Source: Rhododendron vialii
Lineage: Eukaryota; Streptophyta; Magnoliopsida; Ericales; Ericaceae
Length of the DNA: 64,000 nt
Direction: 5' to 3'
Assembly (NCBI RefSeq): GCF_030253575.1
Contig: NC_080561.1
Span: 6,895,001-6,959,000 of the forward strand
In this document: positions 34,012-46,955 of the stretch, in pieces
How positions within the stretch are numbered: position 1 is the first letter of the stretch
Layout of the letters: each line of letters starts with the position of its first letter
Notes under the pieces: generated by a model
The model's input: only the letters and a program-made list of their open reading frames with translations
What the model was told of the DNA's origin: nothing
Databases searched by the model: none
Made by a program: the position numbers and the translations under genes

Positions 34012-36226
34012 TTGAACAAATCTACTGCACACAGTGCACCAATACCGTCAAAATCCTACACGATTTATAAATTACAAATCTTTAACATACAACAATACAT
34101 AATTTTTTTTTGAACAGAACAGAACAATAATACATAGATACATACATGTATATATCTACGAGAGAGATGGGCCAGGAACGGTATGCCTCACTTCCGGGAA
34201 GATGCAGTTCTTGAATCTTTGGTCACTTGTTTCTATGTTTTTCTACGAGTTTTGTGAATGTTTTTGCACTACTAACCCAGTAAATTTGGTGTATTATGGA
34301 AAGACCCCAGTCAGAATAATATTTTCCTTGTTTGAGAAGTGGCTCAAGTGGGTTAGGAATATCAGATGTCCTTTACTTATCAACTAATTTTCTTCCCGGT
34401 CTAATGAAAGGCAGATCATCCATGTCGAGACTAGAAAATTTACTAGAAATTTCTTTCTTCTAACCCGACCCCAAAAAACGAACCTTGATCAATTATGTTA
34501 GGAACAAACCCACCAACCAACCGAACTAACCGTTGGGACTCAGATAATGTTTTTGGTTTTAGATTCCAACCAAAACAAGAAAGCTATCCAACCCAATACA
34601 GAACCTGTCCAGTTTTAAGCCCAGACAAGCCGATGTGTATTAAAATCTTCCTAAATGGTGGATAAGAGCAAGTCCAATGGTTAAGCCAAATCTGATTAAA
34701 AAACAAAAAATGGTTAAGCCAAATTGACTTGAGGATTAGAAAAAAAAGAGTCAAACTGACTCATTGCTATTTTTGTACAATGAATAGCGATATTTTGTCA
34801 GTGCAATAGTGCAATGCCTTTTTATGAAATTTTTTGTGCAATAGTGCAATGCCTTTTTTCCCCTTTTTTATATCCGTTTTTCAATTAACCTCCACCATTG
34901 GTACAATAGTGCAATGCATCTGAAAATTGGTGGTTCGGTTCAATTTAAAGACGTGCCAACAAGCGACAGTCATCTTGGTGCCATTTTGGAAAAAAAAATA
35001 GCACAGATAAATGACCATTTTGGACAACAAGAATGGTTTTGTCATTTTAAGACCACATCTAACAAAATAAGGGCTTTTCTATAGACGGATTTGACTTGAA
35101 ATTTTGACACATAATTTGGTGATGGCGTGTCAAAGTGAATTTAGAAGCTTGGGCACATGTTAGCATCGAGTTTACCCCGCATGTCCAAATGCATCAGAAG
35201 TGCTAGACACACAAATACACAAATGCATTTGCACACAATTCACAATGCCCGTGGATGGAGGTGCTCCATGTGTATTGTGAAAGGGAAAAGAGAGAATGCG
35301 AACGCTACATGTATTTTGTGCGACGTATGTGCATCGAATTATCCGTATTGAATTTGTATTTGTAGCTTTACTCGTGACAAAAAATTTCAGGAATGGGATG
35401 GATGTATCACCTACCAACACTCACTCTTACTTCATATTCCATTTTAGTTACTGAATAGACAAGACTTACGTGAAACTAACACACATCAAACGACTCCAGA
35501 TGTATTTGTGCTCGAATATTATCAGAAAAAAACTGCCGAATTTGAATTGACCTTGCCATATGCTGACCCAAATGAGTCATTATTTTGCAGTGTGAAGTTA
35601 CTGCAAAATTTGAACTCCCAGAAAACATAATGGGACTCATAGAGCGGTGCATGAGTGGTCGGATCTTAACCGAACAAAAAACAATTTAAATTTATATCCG
35701 CTAAAATTCGAACCAAGTCGTCTAGATGAACGGCCGGGCCGGGCCAGCAACTCGGTAGCATCTGTGGGTCCCAGAAAACAATGAATATCTTGATGCCTAT
35801 ATTGTTTCTTGTGCCAAAGATTACCTCAACCGGTCACTGACTGTACTTTCCTTATAACCTTCTGTTCACTGCGAAATTTACCACTGCCAAAAGACAAGGA
35901 AAAAGAACGGTAATATCTGGGTCGAGTAATCATATCAAAACCCATAATGCTGAATTTGAATCTCATAAAAAAGAGGAAGAAAACAGATGCTTTTCTTCAG
36001 TAAAATCTGTTCAATTCATTAGTGGGGGTTGTTGGTTAAAAAGTACAAATCCAATCTGAACACAGACACCCCAAAAAGGGACAACAGTGAAAAAAAAAAA
36101 AAAAAGGGGAAAAAAAAGGAAATGACCAACTGGGTTTCTGTTCATTTACCCTCACTTCGACCAAATCCACCAATTTTTTCTTCTTTTCCAGGAAAAAAAA
36201 AAAAAAAACAATATTTCCCAAGAAAA
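34012..36226. other. Intergenic DNA between PIS1 and the BOI-like gene
   Basis: PIS1 promoter and 5' leader sequence lies on the left. At 34,670-34,930 a MITE-like stretch starts AGAGCAAGTCCAATGG and ends near CCACCATTGGTAC, with GTGCAATAGTGCAATGCC repeated twice inside. No gene was recognised in the rest. Confidence 0.5.
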
Positions 36227-37474
36227 TCACATCACAGCCTCAATGCTGGCCTTCTTCACCACCCCACAAACAGGGCAAGAAATCAAGAAACCTTGGCAAG
36301 ATCTGCACGAACAAAGATGTCTACAGGGTAGAAAAACAACACACGAATTTCGAGAATTGCAGCATTTGCACAGCATCTTCCTCGCGTTCTGTTCTTCATT
36401 TTCTCCTCCCCTGTTTTCCCCTGTTTCCTCATCGCAGCAGGACTCTGCATCTTCAACCCAATTGGTGAAACACTGGTTTTCTTTGAGCCGTTCGATTGAA
36501 TTGTTGAGGCTTGAAACCAAGGCTTCGTTTTCGTTGGCCAGTCTCTGCCAATTCTGGCTCTCGATCTCTATCGTTCTCAAGAACTGTTCGAGCTCCCCTG
36601 TTCTGTTCATGGCTTTGGAAATCTCTTCGTCTTTCTGTTTCAGTAAGTACTCTGCTTTTGCTTCGAATTTCCTCAGGAGCAACAAGATTTGCTGTTTTCT
36701 CTGCTCTTGCAAAGCCAATTTCAATCTCTCATTCTGTTACCAAAATTATAGAACCGCAAATTAGAAACTTATCCAAATTAATACTAGAAACAACAAACCC
36801 AAATCACATTTTTACAAATTGTTCTCAACTCCATCTCAATTCTCTAGTCCCTTTTAGAAATATTTCTTATTTTGAATTGCTAATATATATTATAATGTGA
36901 TTTTGCAAACTTCATTTTATATCTATAAAGCTAAAGCGTATAAAAGTTCTAACAATAAAAAAGACAGTATTAAAGGGACAAATAAATTGAGATGGAAAAA
37001 ATATATCATATGGATTTCCTAAATGCTCTGTTTCCGCTATATTACTAAACACAAAAAGAGTAAAAAAAAACTAGAAAACCTCTCATTCTTCGTCCAAACC
37101 CAGAAAAATTAATCAATATATTAAATTCTATAAACCCAATTAAAATTTCTAAAAAAAAAAAAAAAACTTCATTCCATGGATTTGTGAATGCTCTGTTTTC
37201 TAACCTGTAGACAGATGAACCGATCAACCTCTAGTCTCTGCATCTCAATCTGCGCCAATACGTTCATAGAAAAACCCAAATCTTGATCGTTCTTGTGATC
37301 GGAAATCAACCCACCGTCTTGAAAACAAGGATTTTGTGTTTTCTGCAACAAATTCTGTCTCTGCGGAAGATTGAAACACGACTCATTGAATCCATAACCA
37401 CTGTCCATCCAATTCGTTGGCCCTCCCAAAGAAAACCCAAAATTATCCGAACACAACTGCGCTTGTATGGCCAT
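36227..37474 (-). CDS. BOI-related RING E3 ubiquitin ligase
   Basis: Exon 1 is 37474-37205, exon 2 is 36733-36227; phase 0 junction, 258 residues. The ATG chosen gives MAIQAQLCSDN, the usual family start. Residues 72-180 are alpha-helical and conserved in the BOI/S-RNase-binding-protein family (DRFICLQ-NERLKLALQEQRKQQ, AMNRTGELEQFL, ENEALVSSLNNSIE). The C-terminus is a RING finger, CKCCNSRNSCVVFLPCRHLC onward (C212, C215, C227, H229, C231/C233, C236, C243, C246). Arabidopsis members act as E3 ligases in stress, cell-death and gibberellin responses. A TATA box lies 155 bases upstream. The frame is intact; which of the BOI/BRG members is the orthologue cannot be decided by eye. Confidence 0.92.
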
Positions 37475-37628
37475 CACGTATGCAATTGTCACAACTTAAC
37501 AGGATTTTCTCACCGTTTCTTACCAAAACAAGAAGAGAATCGAAATGGGTTTGGGTGAAAACATGGGCTTGACAATTGTTGAACGAGAAGAAGGGTTAGC
37601 ACAACCGCTTTCTCTCTCTCCATATATA

Positions 37629-37636
37629 TATTTATA
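37629..37636 (-). promoter_or_regulatory. TATA box of the BOI-like gene
   Basis: TATAAATA on the minus strand, inside CTATAAATATATATATG, lies about 155 bases before the ATG and is followed by a GA-rich leader. Confidence 0.65.
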
Positions 37637-37844
37637 GAGAATCGTGCGTGTCCCTTGCGTGGGTTTGGGTTTGGGTTTGGTATGATTTCAAGGAAACATT
37701 ATAATGGTAAAAGACAAAGGTGGTGGGGGAGCGTGTATATATACGTGGGGAGTGATGGTGAATTAATTAATTAATTGGGAATTGGTTTTTGTTTTTGTTT
37801 TGATTGAATTAAAGTAACTGAAAAACTGAAAAGGAATACAGAGT

Positions 37845-37845
<1 letters not shown>

Positions 37846-37877
<32 letters not shown>
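37846..37877. repeat. (GA)n microsatellite upstream of the BOI-like gene
   Basis: About sixteen GA units lie 370 bases before the ATG. A GGGTTT run (37,662-37,681), which resembles but is not the telomere repeat, lies between. Confidence 0.9.
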
Positions 37878-37880
<3 letters not shown>

Positions 37881-38149
37881 ATGGGGGGGTGGTAAGCGAA
37901 GGACGTAAACACATGCAGATTTTGTGACTAAACTATCGGGTCAGAGATTTCTGAGGAGTTGTTGAATGAGAATTCAATTCCAACTGGGGTGGTGAACGAG
38001 TACAATTATCTGAGTGAGAGACAGGGCCAAAAATTGTGTACTCCCGATGCATCATGTGACATTGTCATATGGTACTCTCGCAAAATAAAAGATCACCATT
38101 GCACAGTCTACACAACGAGGGTCACTACTTATCTCCCAGCTATCCAATA

Positions 38150-38480
38150 AAAGAGATCGATAGTGTCTATACTGCATAATTTGTCAATATGTAAATAGTC
38201 GGAATTTCGGACCCGGGGATGTTGTAAAACACCACCTGCCAAGCAAGGTGCCGAGCGGCATTCGGCTGTCCATCTTGGCACGAAGGGCTCGAATTAAATT
38301 TGAACGTATATAGATCTGAACCGTCCATTACTCGGTTAAGATCCGAACCGTCCATTACCGAGATGAATAACCGGATCGACCGCTCGGCACCCACTTGACC
38401 CGGGGTGCTTGGCAGTATCCCATTCCCAGAATATCACATAGGTAAACGCCACATAGTACTCCGAAAATGCTGAATAATTA
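38150..38480. mobile_element. Probable MITE
   Basis: It contains two tandem copies of TTAAGATC(T/C)GAACCGTCCATTAC. Its right edge GCTGAATAATTAC is the inverse of GTAATTATTCAG(T/C), which recurs at about 62,365 and 63,595, so these are related termini. The ends are not precisely defined. Confidence 0.45.
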
Positions 38481-38883
38481 CTCGACAAGAGGGGAATCAA
38501 GATTTGTCAGTTTTGTCATGTGGGGAGGCTGAAAAATAGGATTCAACTTCCTATCTCTCTCTTTTTCAATTCTGAACCTCTAATTAAGGATCTTTCCTCT
38601 CCTATGTTTTTTTACCATTGATTTCTCACATTCTTATCAGTAATTTGTTGGAACTTAACCCTTTCAAAACCTCTTGTTTTTCCACACTATTAATGTTAAT
38701 TTTGACTCTTCAATCACTCCGTTTAATTAGGCCAAGTTATTTCTTCCTTTTCAAAACAGATTGGATCAATTTCAGTGACGTCCCTGAGGTTTTTAAACCA
38801 TTATCTAGATCCCCAATTCCATCAAGTTTGGCACTCACGGCATTAGGCGTTAGTTATTGCTATTACATGAGTGAAATGCCCTT

Positions 38884-39265
38884 AAATATTAGGTACACTA
38901 AATAACAAACGCCTTGAATTTTGGCTGTTTGTCCTTTGAGAATGAGAATATTAGGTAAGCTAAACAACAAACGCCTCGAATTTTGGCCATTTGTACTTTG
39001 AGAGTTGAGACAGGTCCTGAAACTGGAGTGGAGTGCTGAGTAGTCATTGTCTAGGTTCAATGACTTCGTTCATGTGTTGATGCTTTCTTCATGTCGAGTA
39101 CAACCTAACAATGAAGGTTCGACAATGAGCCACTAAAACCTACGTAGCATCGTAGTACTCTAGGTTCATTGGTTTCATTGACGTGTTGATGCTTTCTTCA
39201 TGTCAAGTACAACCTAACAACGAAGGTTCGACAATGAGCCACTAAAACCTAGTTAGCATTGTAGT
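38884..39265. repeat. Two neighbouring tandem duplications
   Basis: The first has a 61 bp period (38,884 and 38,945), with AACAAACGCCT(T/C)GAATTTTGG in both copies. The second has a 109 bp period (39,049 and 39,158), with GTTGATGCTTTCTTCATGTC and GGTTCGACAATGAGCCACTA in both. Both are non-coding and each pair is close to 90% identical by eye. Confidence 0.8.
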
Positions 39266-40638
39266 GTCCAACATGCATACATGGTAATGTTGGTTGATGA
39301 CCATTAATATTGTATGAGCAATGCTAGGGACACATCTAAGTTTATATTCACTTGTAAGTACAGCCTTTTTCACAAGTGATGGCAGGACCCATCACACTAT
39401 GAGAGGGTCTCAAACTCTCACCATCACTTGTAAAAGGAGATGTAAGAATAGATGTAAATTTGAATATGTACCTAGCATTTTTGTTAAGTTATGAATTAAA
39501 TTGATCAAGGAAGCTGGGAATTTTTCTGTGATTGCCCCACGGTGGTATCAAGGCATGGATGCCCCCATAAATATGAACAATTAGATTGATAAATCTCAGC
39601 CATTAGATCAAAACCACTCAAAAAATAAGATGGTTTTATGATTTTTTTTCCCTGCAGGCTACACTTACTAGAATGTATGGTCATACTTATCACAAGGTAT
39701 TGTCATAATTTGTATCCACACTTACCACAATGTATAGAGCCATACTTACCACAATATATGGCCACAATCTATACTCCAACAATTGTGGAAAAATGAGGCA
39801 GGGAAAATTGGACTGGGGCATCATACCCGGATCCGGAAGCTGGCCTTCAATGAGTCCCATTATATAAAGTCTCTTGTACACACCAAGAAATTCATGAAAA
39901 CGAAATTTCCTTGAAAAGTTGATGCTTAAAAAAAGGCAAATGAGCTAGCCCCCACAATATGTACAAAAAAAAAAAAAACAGTACGTGGAGTTAATGGCTA
40001 TTTCTGTACGCTCGCATCAAATGCATTGTCTCTTTCCTTATTGTTTTCGAGAAACATCGCAACAGCTAGCGTGCGTGGGAGGGTGGGCAACTGGGCATGG
40101 GTGGTGGAGTCGTGACTTGACTCATGATCAGTCATGCATGCCCCCCCAATTTGGACGGTAACAAATTTATAGCTAGGATTTCGAGTCCGTTCTATTTTGA
40201 TATATAATGCTGCAGCGGACCTATCGATTTGGATAAATATATGTGGAGAAGTCATTTCCTTGTGCTTATTTCGCTTTAGGGGATTGGTTCTTCGGAAAAG
40301 TACGGGGCTAATTAAGATACCTAAATGGCCGCTCGATAGTGTAAATTTCCATTATAGAGGTGTTTTTTTTAAAAGGAAAACTTTGGAAAATACAGGTTAT
40401 GATAATGAATTTTAGCTTCCTAATTGCGGAAAGTTTAACCACTCGTTTTAATTATACATCCATATTGGAAGAGTCCGATACTTCTTCTATTCTTTTGTCT
40501 AGCGCAAAGTGAGTCGTCCAAGACTTGAATCAGAGACCATGCATGTGCTACTTGGGACAAAGCATAAACTTGTGATGCTCTCGGATTTGCTTAACAAAAC
40601 AAAAAAAAAAAGCAACTTAAGCTTAAAAACGTGCAATG
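39266..40638. other. Intergenic DNA, nothing firm
   Basis: A short inverted pair lies near 39,330-39,475 (AGGGACACATCTAAGTTTA against the inverse of AGATGTAAATTTG...CCTAGC), perhaps a small MITE. No gene. Confidence 0.45.
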
Positions 40639-40646
40639 CTAGGTAT

Positions 40647-40985
40647 TAGGGGTGTGCAAAAAAACCGAAGCCCGACGGACCCGATCCGATCCGAGGGGTT
40701 TCGGGCGGGGGCCGAACATATGGTTCGGTCGGGTACGGGTACACTTTTCCAAAAAAAATCAGTTTTCGGTTCGGGGCTCGAGGTGCTGTTTTTTCTTACC
40801 CGACCCGACCAAAAAGACAACGAATTCATGTAGTTTACTTCGGTTTTGGTTGGACCCGCCCGACCCGACCAAAAAAATCGGTTACATGGACGGGTATCTC
40901 CCCTCCTTCGGTTCGGGTTTGGGTGCCAAAAAAGTGGTAACCGACTAGTCGGGTCAGGGCCAAACCCGACCCGTGCACATCCCTA
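40647..40985. mobile_element. Non-autonomous hAT element
   Basis: An exact 8 bp duplication CTAGGTAT flanks it (40,639-40,646 and 40,986-40,993). The left end is TAGGGGTGTGCA and the inverted right end is TAGGGATGTGCA. GACCCGA-type direct and inverted motifs fill it. The length is 339 bp and it has no coding capacity. Confidence 0.93.
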
Positions 40986-40993
40986 CTAGGTAT

Positions 40994-43684
40994 ACATCTT
41001 TTTCTTATACAACTATATGACTACGATATTACAGTGTGCGCATTTGCTGATACTTTCATTTTAGATCGAAAGACCAAAAGTACTTATGGTTCATAATGTT
41101 GAAAATTCCCACTTATGGTATGAATGTTGAAGCTAATTAACATATGCAAAGATACATTGTGTGATATATTTCGAGTCGGGAGTTCACCAATTAAGTTCCA
41201 CTAACTTGGGCCAGGTAGTGAAGACACACGGGATTTAGAAGTTAATTCCTTCTCAAAGTTTTAAATTCAAAACCTTTCATGTCCTATCAAATCTTACAAT
41301 GCCAGTGGTGATGCCACATTGCCACAATGGTGGTAGTGGGGCCGGGCGACCTCGCGGAGGGAAAAAAACTACTACTATTAATACTGTGACTTTTTTTTCT
41401 AAATTAATAAATGACATCACGTGCCCCCACTCAACTCCGTTTTTTTTTTTTTTACGTTTTAGAAAAGCATAATAAATAATAAAATAATACAAACTCAGAA
41501 AGCATCCCACCATCGCACGAATGCACAATGGGGCACTTGGTTCGCTGAACTTTCTACATTGAATTCATGGCGAAACAGGATGAGTGATCAAGAGTTGAAT
41601 GATATCTGGAAGGTATACATATGGAGAATGCTTTTGATGAGCTTGAAAATTAATGAGACAATCATGCAACACTTTCAAGATATGAAAATTCGGCAACCGG
41701 TGTCCCGCTATCAAAAAAATTCCTGCATCCGCCGCGGCTTTAGTTGTCAAAAAGTTCCACTTACTTTGCCGGCATTAAAATCATCTAATTGTCCGGTTCC
41801 ATGTAAAAACGAGACAAAAACCAAGGCCACAAAAGTCTAAAAGGGCAAAAATCTTACAACACTTCCCAATGTCTTTTTTTGCAGTAAATTTGCACAAGTG
41901 CATTGCACGTAGATAAACAAGTTAAATGTAGGTACACCAACACAATAAAAGGCTCCGATTCCGAAGGACAATCTAAGAATTGGGTATCGGATTCTTGAGC
42001 GCGGAATTATTCTTAGATTCAGGGATTTATTTCTTAGATTTAGGAATATAATGTCATCAAATTCTTGTTTTTTTAGTCTTTGTAACAATTTTAAAAAGTC
42101 TAAATTTTTTTTTCCGTTTAAAAAAATATATATACGAGGAAAATTAAGGTGAAGGAGCGTAGATGGGGGACCACGTGATGGTCACCAGACTCACCACCGA
42201 TGGTCCAGTGAGGGCCTTTCGTGTTTGGCCGGCCAATCTGCAACCAATGGTGCAATCCATGTGAATGAATGAATGCACCCAAATTTACACAAGTACAAAT
42301 GACCCCAACACCAAACACACCTTGTGACAAAATCTCTGCACCATCCTTGATCACTTAGGACCCACTAGCCGATTGACAAGGATACTATAGGATAGCTACC
42401 TTCGTCGTAAAAAGATTGTTTTACTTCGTAAAATTAGGACTTAAAAGTAATGTATTTTTAAAAACATATTCCGATATTTTGAATACTGGAAGATAGCTGC
42501 TTCTGTCGCAAAAAGATCGTTTACTCCACAAAATCAACTTAAAAGTAATATTTTTTCTATAAAAAAATACTCCAATATTTTAATAAATTATTTAAAAGAA
42601 CTCAAAAATATCTTCTAATAATAACTTGTAGAAACAAGTTTAAATAATTTTTAAAAAATGTATAATTTTGAAGTTTACACTTTACGACTCGAACAATTTT
42701 TTTGGGTCGACAGAGATAGGATATGAAGAGTGTTTTGATGACTCATGAGGTGGAGGTGGTTAAGGATGGAGCGAAGGAGCATTGGAGGAGCTCTTTATCT
42801 TACTGAGGTCAAAAATATCAACTAGTCCGATCATAAAAACATATCCGAAAGGGTCAGAAAACGACCCAGATTGGATTGTCCAGCCCTAGCCTACCGGAGA
42901 AGATGCCATTCCAAACAACAACAACAAAGTCTTATCAAGTACGAACTGTATACATTCACCATCCTCATGATGATGCATTGGATCCGGCTATCCCCCACCC
43001 TATTAGGGCACAATCATAGCCGTTCAAAAGTGCTTTCAATAGTTTGAACCGTTAAAAACACTCGTGGACGGTCTGCAAGATTTTCTCATTCCGTGATGCA
43101 TTAACTTTGGAAAACCCCGCTAATGTTTCCCTGTATTTGATGAGAAGTCCCTAGCACTACGCAAGTTCCCAACGACTTCAGCCTCCCTTAATTTGTCCTC
43201 AACCATATTGATATATTCAAATTTTTTAAAAGGGTTGCCCCACGTCATTTGAATGTTCATTTTCAAACTTGAAAGTATTTATCTTTCAATTAGCTAGCAC
43301 GCCAGTGATTTGGCCTCATTCTAATATTCATAACATGTTACCATCACTCCCTGACCAGCAACCGTACCAAAGTATTTAGTCCTTTAATAACCAATGTTTA
43401 GGAACGGCAATCCGATTACTTATCCTCAAACAACGAACCCCCATGCAAAACGTGCCAAGAAAAAACTACTCAGCATTTCCATTAGTATTAAAGAAAATTA
43501 GATAAATAGTTTGAGGGCTTTGCCATGCATGTATGTGGACACTGAAGGAGGAAAAAAAATCTTCAATGCAACATTTATTTGTAATGCTCTGTTAGATGAT
43601 GTGAACCTGTAGGTCCCACACCACATAGAGAGGCATTAATTACAAATAATTGACGTACATTTCAAGAATAGCCAACAAAAAAAA
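40994..43684. other. Intergenic DNA with a small tandem duplication
   Basis: At 42,393-42,485 and 42,492-42,580 a unit of about 99 bases is repeated (GATAGCTACCTTCGTCGTAA, GATAGCTGCTTCTGTCGCAA). The rest shows short frames only and no recognisable gene. Confidence 0.5.
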
Positions 43685-43689
43685 AAACC

Positions 43690-43811
43690 AGGGTGGTTGC
43701 CTGATGGTCAAGGAGGTTTATTTCCTCCGAGGTCTTTAAGTTTGGAACTTTTTAAGTGTTATGAACTCGTGTAGGATTAGTCCATACGAAATTTGACAAT
43801 TTTTTTTTTTA
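43690..43811 (+). mobile_element. Possible tRNA-derived SINE
   Basis: GGTTGCCTGATGGTCAAGG resembles a pol III box A. TTTAAGTTTGGAACT, about 50 bases on, resembles a degenerate box B (GGTTCGAANCC). The unit ends in a run of T. The promoter boxes are weak. Confidence 0.35.
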
Positions 43812-43998
43812 GCTGTTTGAATTGGTAAACTGTTCCGAACACCCCAAGGTATCCAAAAGAAAAAAAGTGTACGTAGAACCAGCAAAAAAACTACTTCTCA
43901 GGCACACTACATTGGCTTTAGTTCCTATTATCTAGCTAGGATCCCCATTCCCCAACACACAATATATCTTCTTCGTTCAAATTCAAGACGAATCACTA

Positions 43999-44240
43999 TA
44001 TATGGAAACAGACTCAACAACTGTGGTTAACATGATCAACGACACCACCATCGATCAATCATGACACTTTGCGTAACATGGCCTTTGATTGCAGGTTCCT
44101 TCTTGCCAGGTCAGACGTACGTAGGGGAAGGCAACAAATGTGCGGATATGATGGCCAAGCACTGTTGTGATGGGCAGTGCATAGTTATCTTTAATTCTAT
44201 CCCTAGTTTTGTCTTCAATCTTCTGTATGATGACTCTCAT
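43999..44240 (+). pseudogene. RNase H-like (RVT_3) fragment
   Basis: The plus strand reads METDSTTVVNMINDTT, a typical RNase H acidic block, then DCRFLLARSDV. After a frame change it reads EGNKCADMMAKHC and IVIFNSIPSFVFNLLYDD, the conserved end of plant RVT_3 domain proteins. At least one stop and one frameshift separate these blocks. No upstream part of the domain is present. Probably a relic of a LINE or of a duplicated RNase H-like gene. Confidence 0.7.
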
Positions 44241-46600
44241 AATGCACTTTCATTTCACCAAAAAGCAATAAATTCAACACGAACTTGAGTAATATTGGTA
44301 CTCTCCTCCTTCTGTTTGCTACCTTTACCATGTGGTGGTTTCAAACCCCCACCAACTCCATTCCCATTACTTAAGTTTTTTGAAAATAAAAAATAGAAAA
44401 ATTGAACGTTTACTTAGGGTTAAAGTACTATAAGATTTGTATAGTTCAAAGAGAAAGGACATTTTATCGGATCTGGGACGCGTGATGTCCCCTCAACGAT
44501 GCAGCACTGTGCTGCTCTGCCGACTGGGGTTCGTTCGGTCTCATTCTGATTGATCGGAAACGTTGGGTTATTATTAAGTATCTGATCGAAACACATATAA
44601 CTTGAAAAATAATGGGTTTCAGTGGGTTTGATCTAGTGTTTCAAATCCATTCTTTTCAAAATAAAAAGGTGTTCGATCTGGAATTTCCTGATACCCGATC
44701 GAGTTGATTATTCGCACAGTCGTTCTACTCGACATGCTCTACAAAAAGTGAACGTTTTTTATCAATACGAGTGAGACCGGAACAAACTCCGCTTGGTGGC
44801 ACGTCACCCTCGATCCTCGTCACAATTTTTCTACGTTCGGCGGTGGGAACGGAGGAATGTATTGTCTTCTCGCGCACCCATGTTTGCTCCCCTCACTAAG
44901 GCATCGAGTCGGTTAACGTGACCATAATTGCTAGCACGCATTGGAGACCGACACTCACGATATGGTCATGTGAACTTGTGAAGAGTCTACGAAGGAGCAA
45001 TTAACGTTGCTTTCCTCGGGTCTATTGATAAGAAAAGCAGCTTTGCTTTTTTAGCGTTATCCGTTGTATTGATCTTTGACCAAATTGAGCACTCCATACC
45101 CCATGTACTCGATGGCGCACATAGAAAACTTTTGTTTGTTTGTTTACATGTCGCTTTTTTACGATTCACGTATCCGAGCAAGCTTTCATATACACCTCGA
45201 TTAATCTTGAAAAACCAATCCCGCAACTCACTTGCAGGAACCCCAAGCAGATCTGTATAGACGGGTCTCAATGGAATTGTTAGCACCTAAGAGGTTTCAA
45301 ACTTAAAACGTTAGGAGAGGAGCAAACCCCTAATTTTCAAGTCTTCACCAAATTGTTTTTTAAGATGTCTTGATATGTCAATCCGTCCCCATAATTAGAA
45401 AAACGTTTTTTTCTTCAATGTTACTTATTGCTTATTAGACCCAATATCTTAACTTTTGCCGACTTGGTTAATTTTCCAAGAAGCTTGGTTTGTAACCTCA
45501 AGTCATTGATTAAAGGCATTTCCTTGTTTCTATCTTCTAGTACTATTATTCTCCTCTTTCCGTTCTCCATAATTCATGAGAGGGAGAGGGAGAGATAATC
45601 TATGACTCTATTGTTCATTTTATGTGGAAATTGGAGAATCTTTGACTCTTTGTTTTGATTGGAGAATTTGGAGAGGGGTAAGAGATATTAGGGCCATGTT
45701 CGGTTTGAATTTTTGAGAGTAATGAGTCTAGTAGTTTCTTCCCAGATTAGAGACCGTGTCCCGGGGTTATTCTAATAGTTTCTTCGCAAATTATTTCGAA
45801 CTAACGAACGATTCTGAGTCTCAAGGTAGATTGTGTTGCAGAAAAAAGATAAAAGTTCGCAATATATAAATATTTTCTTGAAAAATTATTAATTGCTCTT
45901 TGTGGTGCTCCAGAGGCTATATTCTACCACACATTACTAGGGTTGTACCCATTCATTACACAGGGAACCAAAAAAAAATCCCTTCTTCCCTACACTTTAG
46001 TGCATCGAATAAGCACGCCGCTAGTTATAATAAGAAAAAGACCAGTTAAGAGGTGTGCACAATCTCCGAACAATTTTTCTGTGGGAAATTCACGGATAAA
46101 GGTTAAAAGTGATACATTGTAACTACCCCCATGCGACACCCTCTCCTGAGTTTTAAAATTTTATTTTGTATATACTTTTAATAATTTTGGTGATTTGATA
46201 AAAAAAATCGGTTATTTTACATTTTCATTTCTCAATCTGTTGAAGTTGCCTAAAAAAATAAAATAATTAGTATATTTTAACTGCATTATACTACAATTAT
46301 TTCAATATACAAATGTAATGTATTGAAAAACAAAAATTTTATGATATTAATAAGTATACGTTCTAATAAAAAATATGTCTATTAATCCACCCTTGGACCA
46401 AAAATCCTGACTCTGCCACCGCCCGTATGGCTCTTTTTGTAAGTGGTCAAGGAGTCATAACTTGCAAAAAGCAATAACTGGTTATTAGTTCTTCTGTATA
46501 ACAGTGTGTCGTCGTTAGTTTATTTCTTTTCCATACGAGGCTGTTTTATTACTCCGTATGTATTAATTGGCCATTGGGCTTGATTTAATTGTTGCCGACC
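44241..46600. other. Intergenic DNA, nothing recognised
   Basis: Contains a 99-codon minus-strand frame (44,987-45,286) without family motifs or a promoter, which I treat as chance. There are AT-rich stretches but no clear repeats. Confidence 0.5.
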
Positions 46601-46608
46601 CCCATGAC

Positions 46609-46947
46609 TAGGCTTGTCAATAGACCGGATCAGATCCGAAGAATCCGACCCGAATCTGATAACGTCGATCCGATAATCTGATAATCCGAATCCCATAATC
46701 CAAATTCTGATCGGATTCGGATTAAATCCGTTATCAATCCGAATCCGATCTTTGTTTTTTTAAATTTTTTAAGATTTTTTTAAAAAAACAGTAAATTTTT
46801 TATTTTGAAAAAAAAATGTTTAAGAAGTTGTATTTTTATTTTAAAATTTTTTTGAAAAAAATAATTTTTTTTTGGCTAAAACTTTTGAAGTAAAAAATTT
46901 TTCGAATCGGATTCGGATTTGTCAGATCCGGCCCATTGACAGGCCCA
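46609..46947. mobile_element. Non-autonomous hAT-like element
   Basis: CCCATGAC (46,601-46,608) and CCCATGAT (46,948-46,955) form a 7-of-8 duplication. The left end TAGGCTTGTCAATAGACCGG and the inverted right end TGGGCCTGTCAATGGGCCGG pair. GATCCGA/TCCGAAT motifs repeat at both sides of an AT-rich core. The length is 339 bp and it is non-coding. Confidence 0.85.
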
Positions 46948-46955
46948 CCCATGAT

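Noticed and set aside
37662-37681. Interstitial telomere repeat upstream of the BOI-like gene
   Set aside because: The unit is GGGTTT without the A of the plant telomere TTTAGGG; only three units.
44987-45286. 99-codon open frame on the minus strand
   Set aside because: No family motif or splice context; composition fits random AT-rich DNA.
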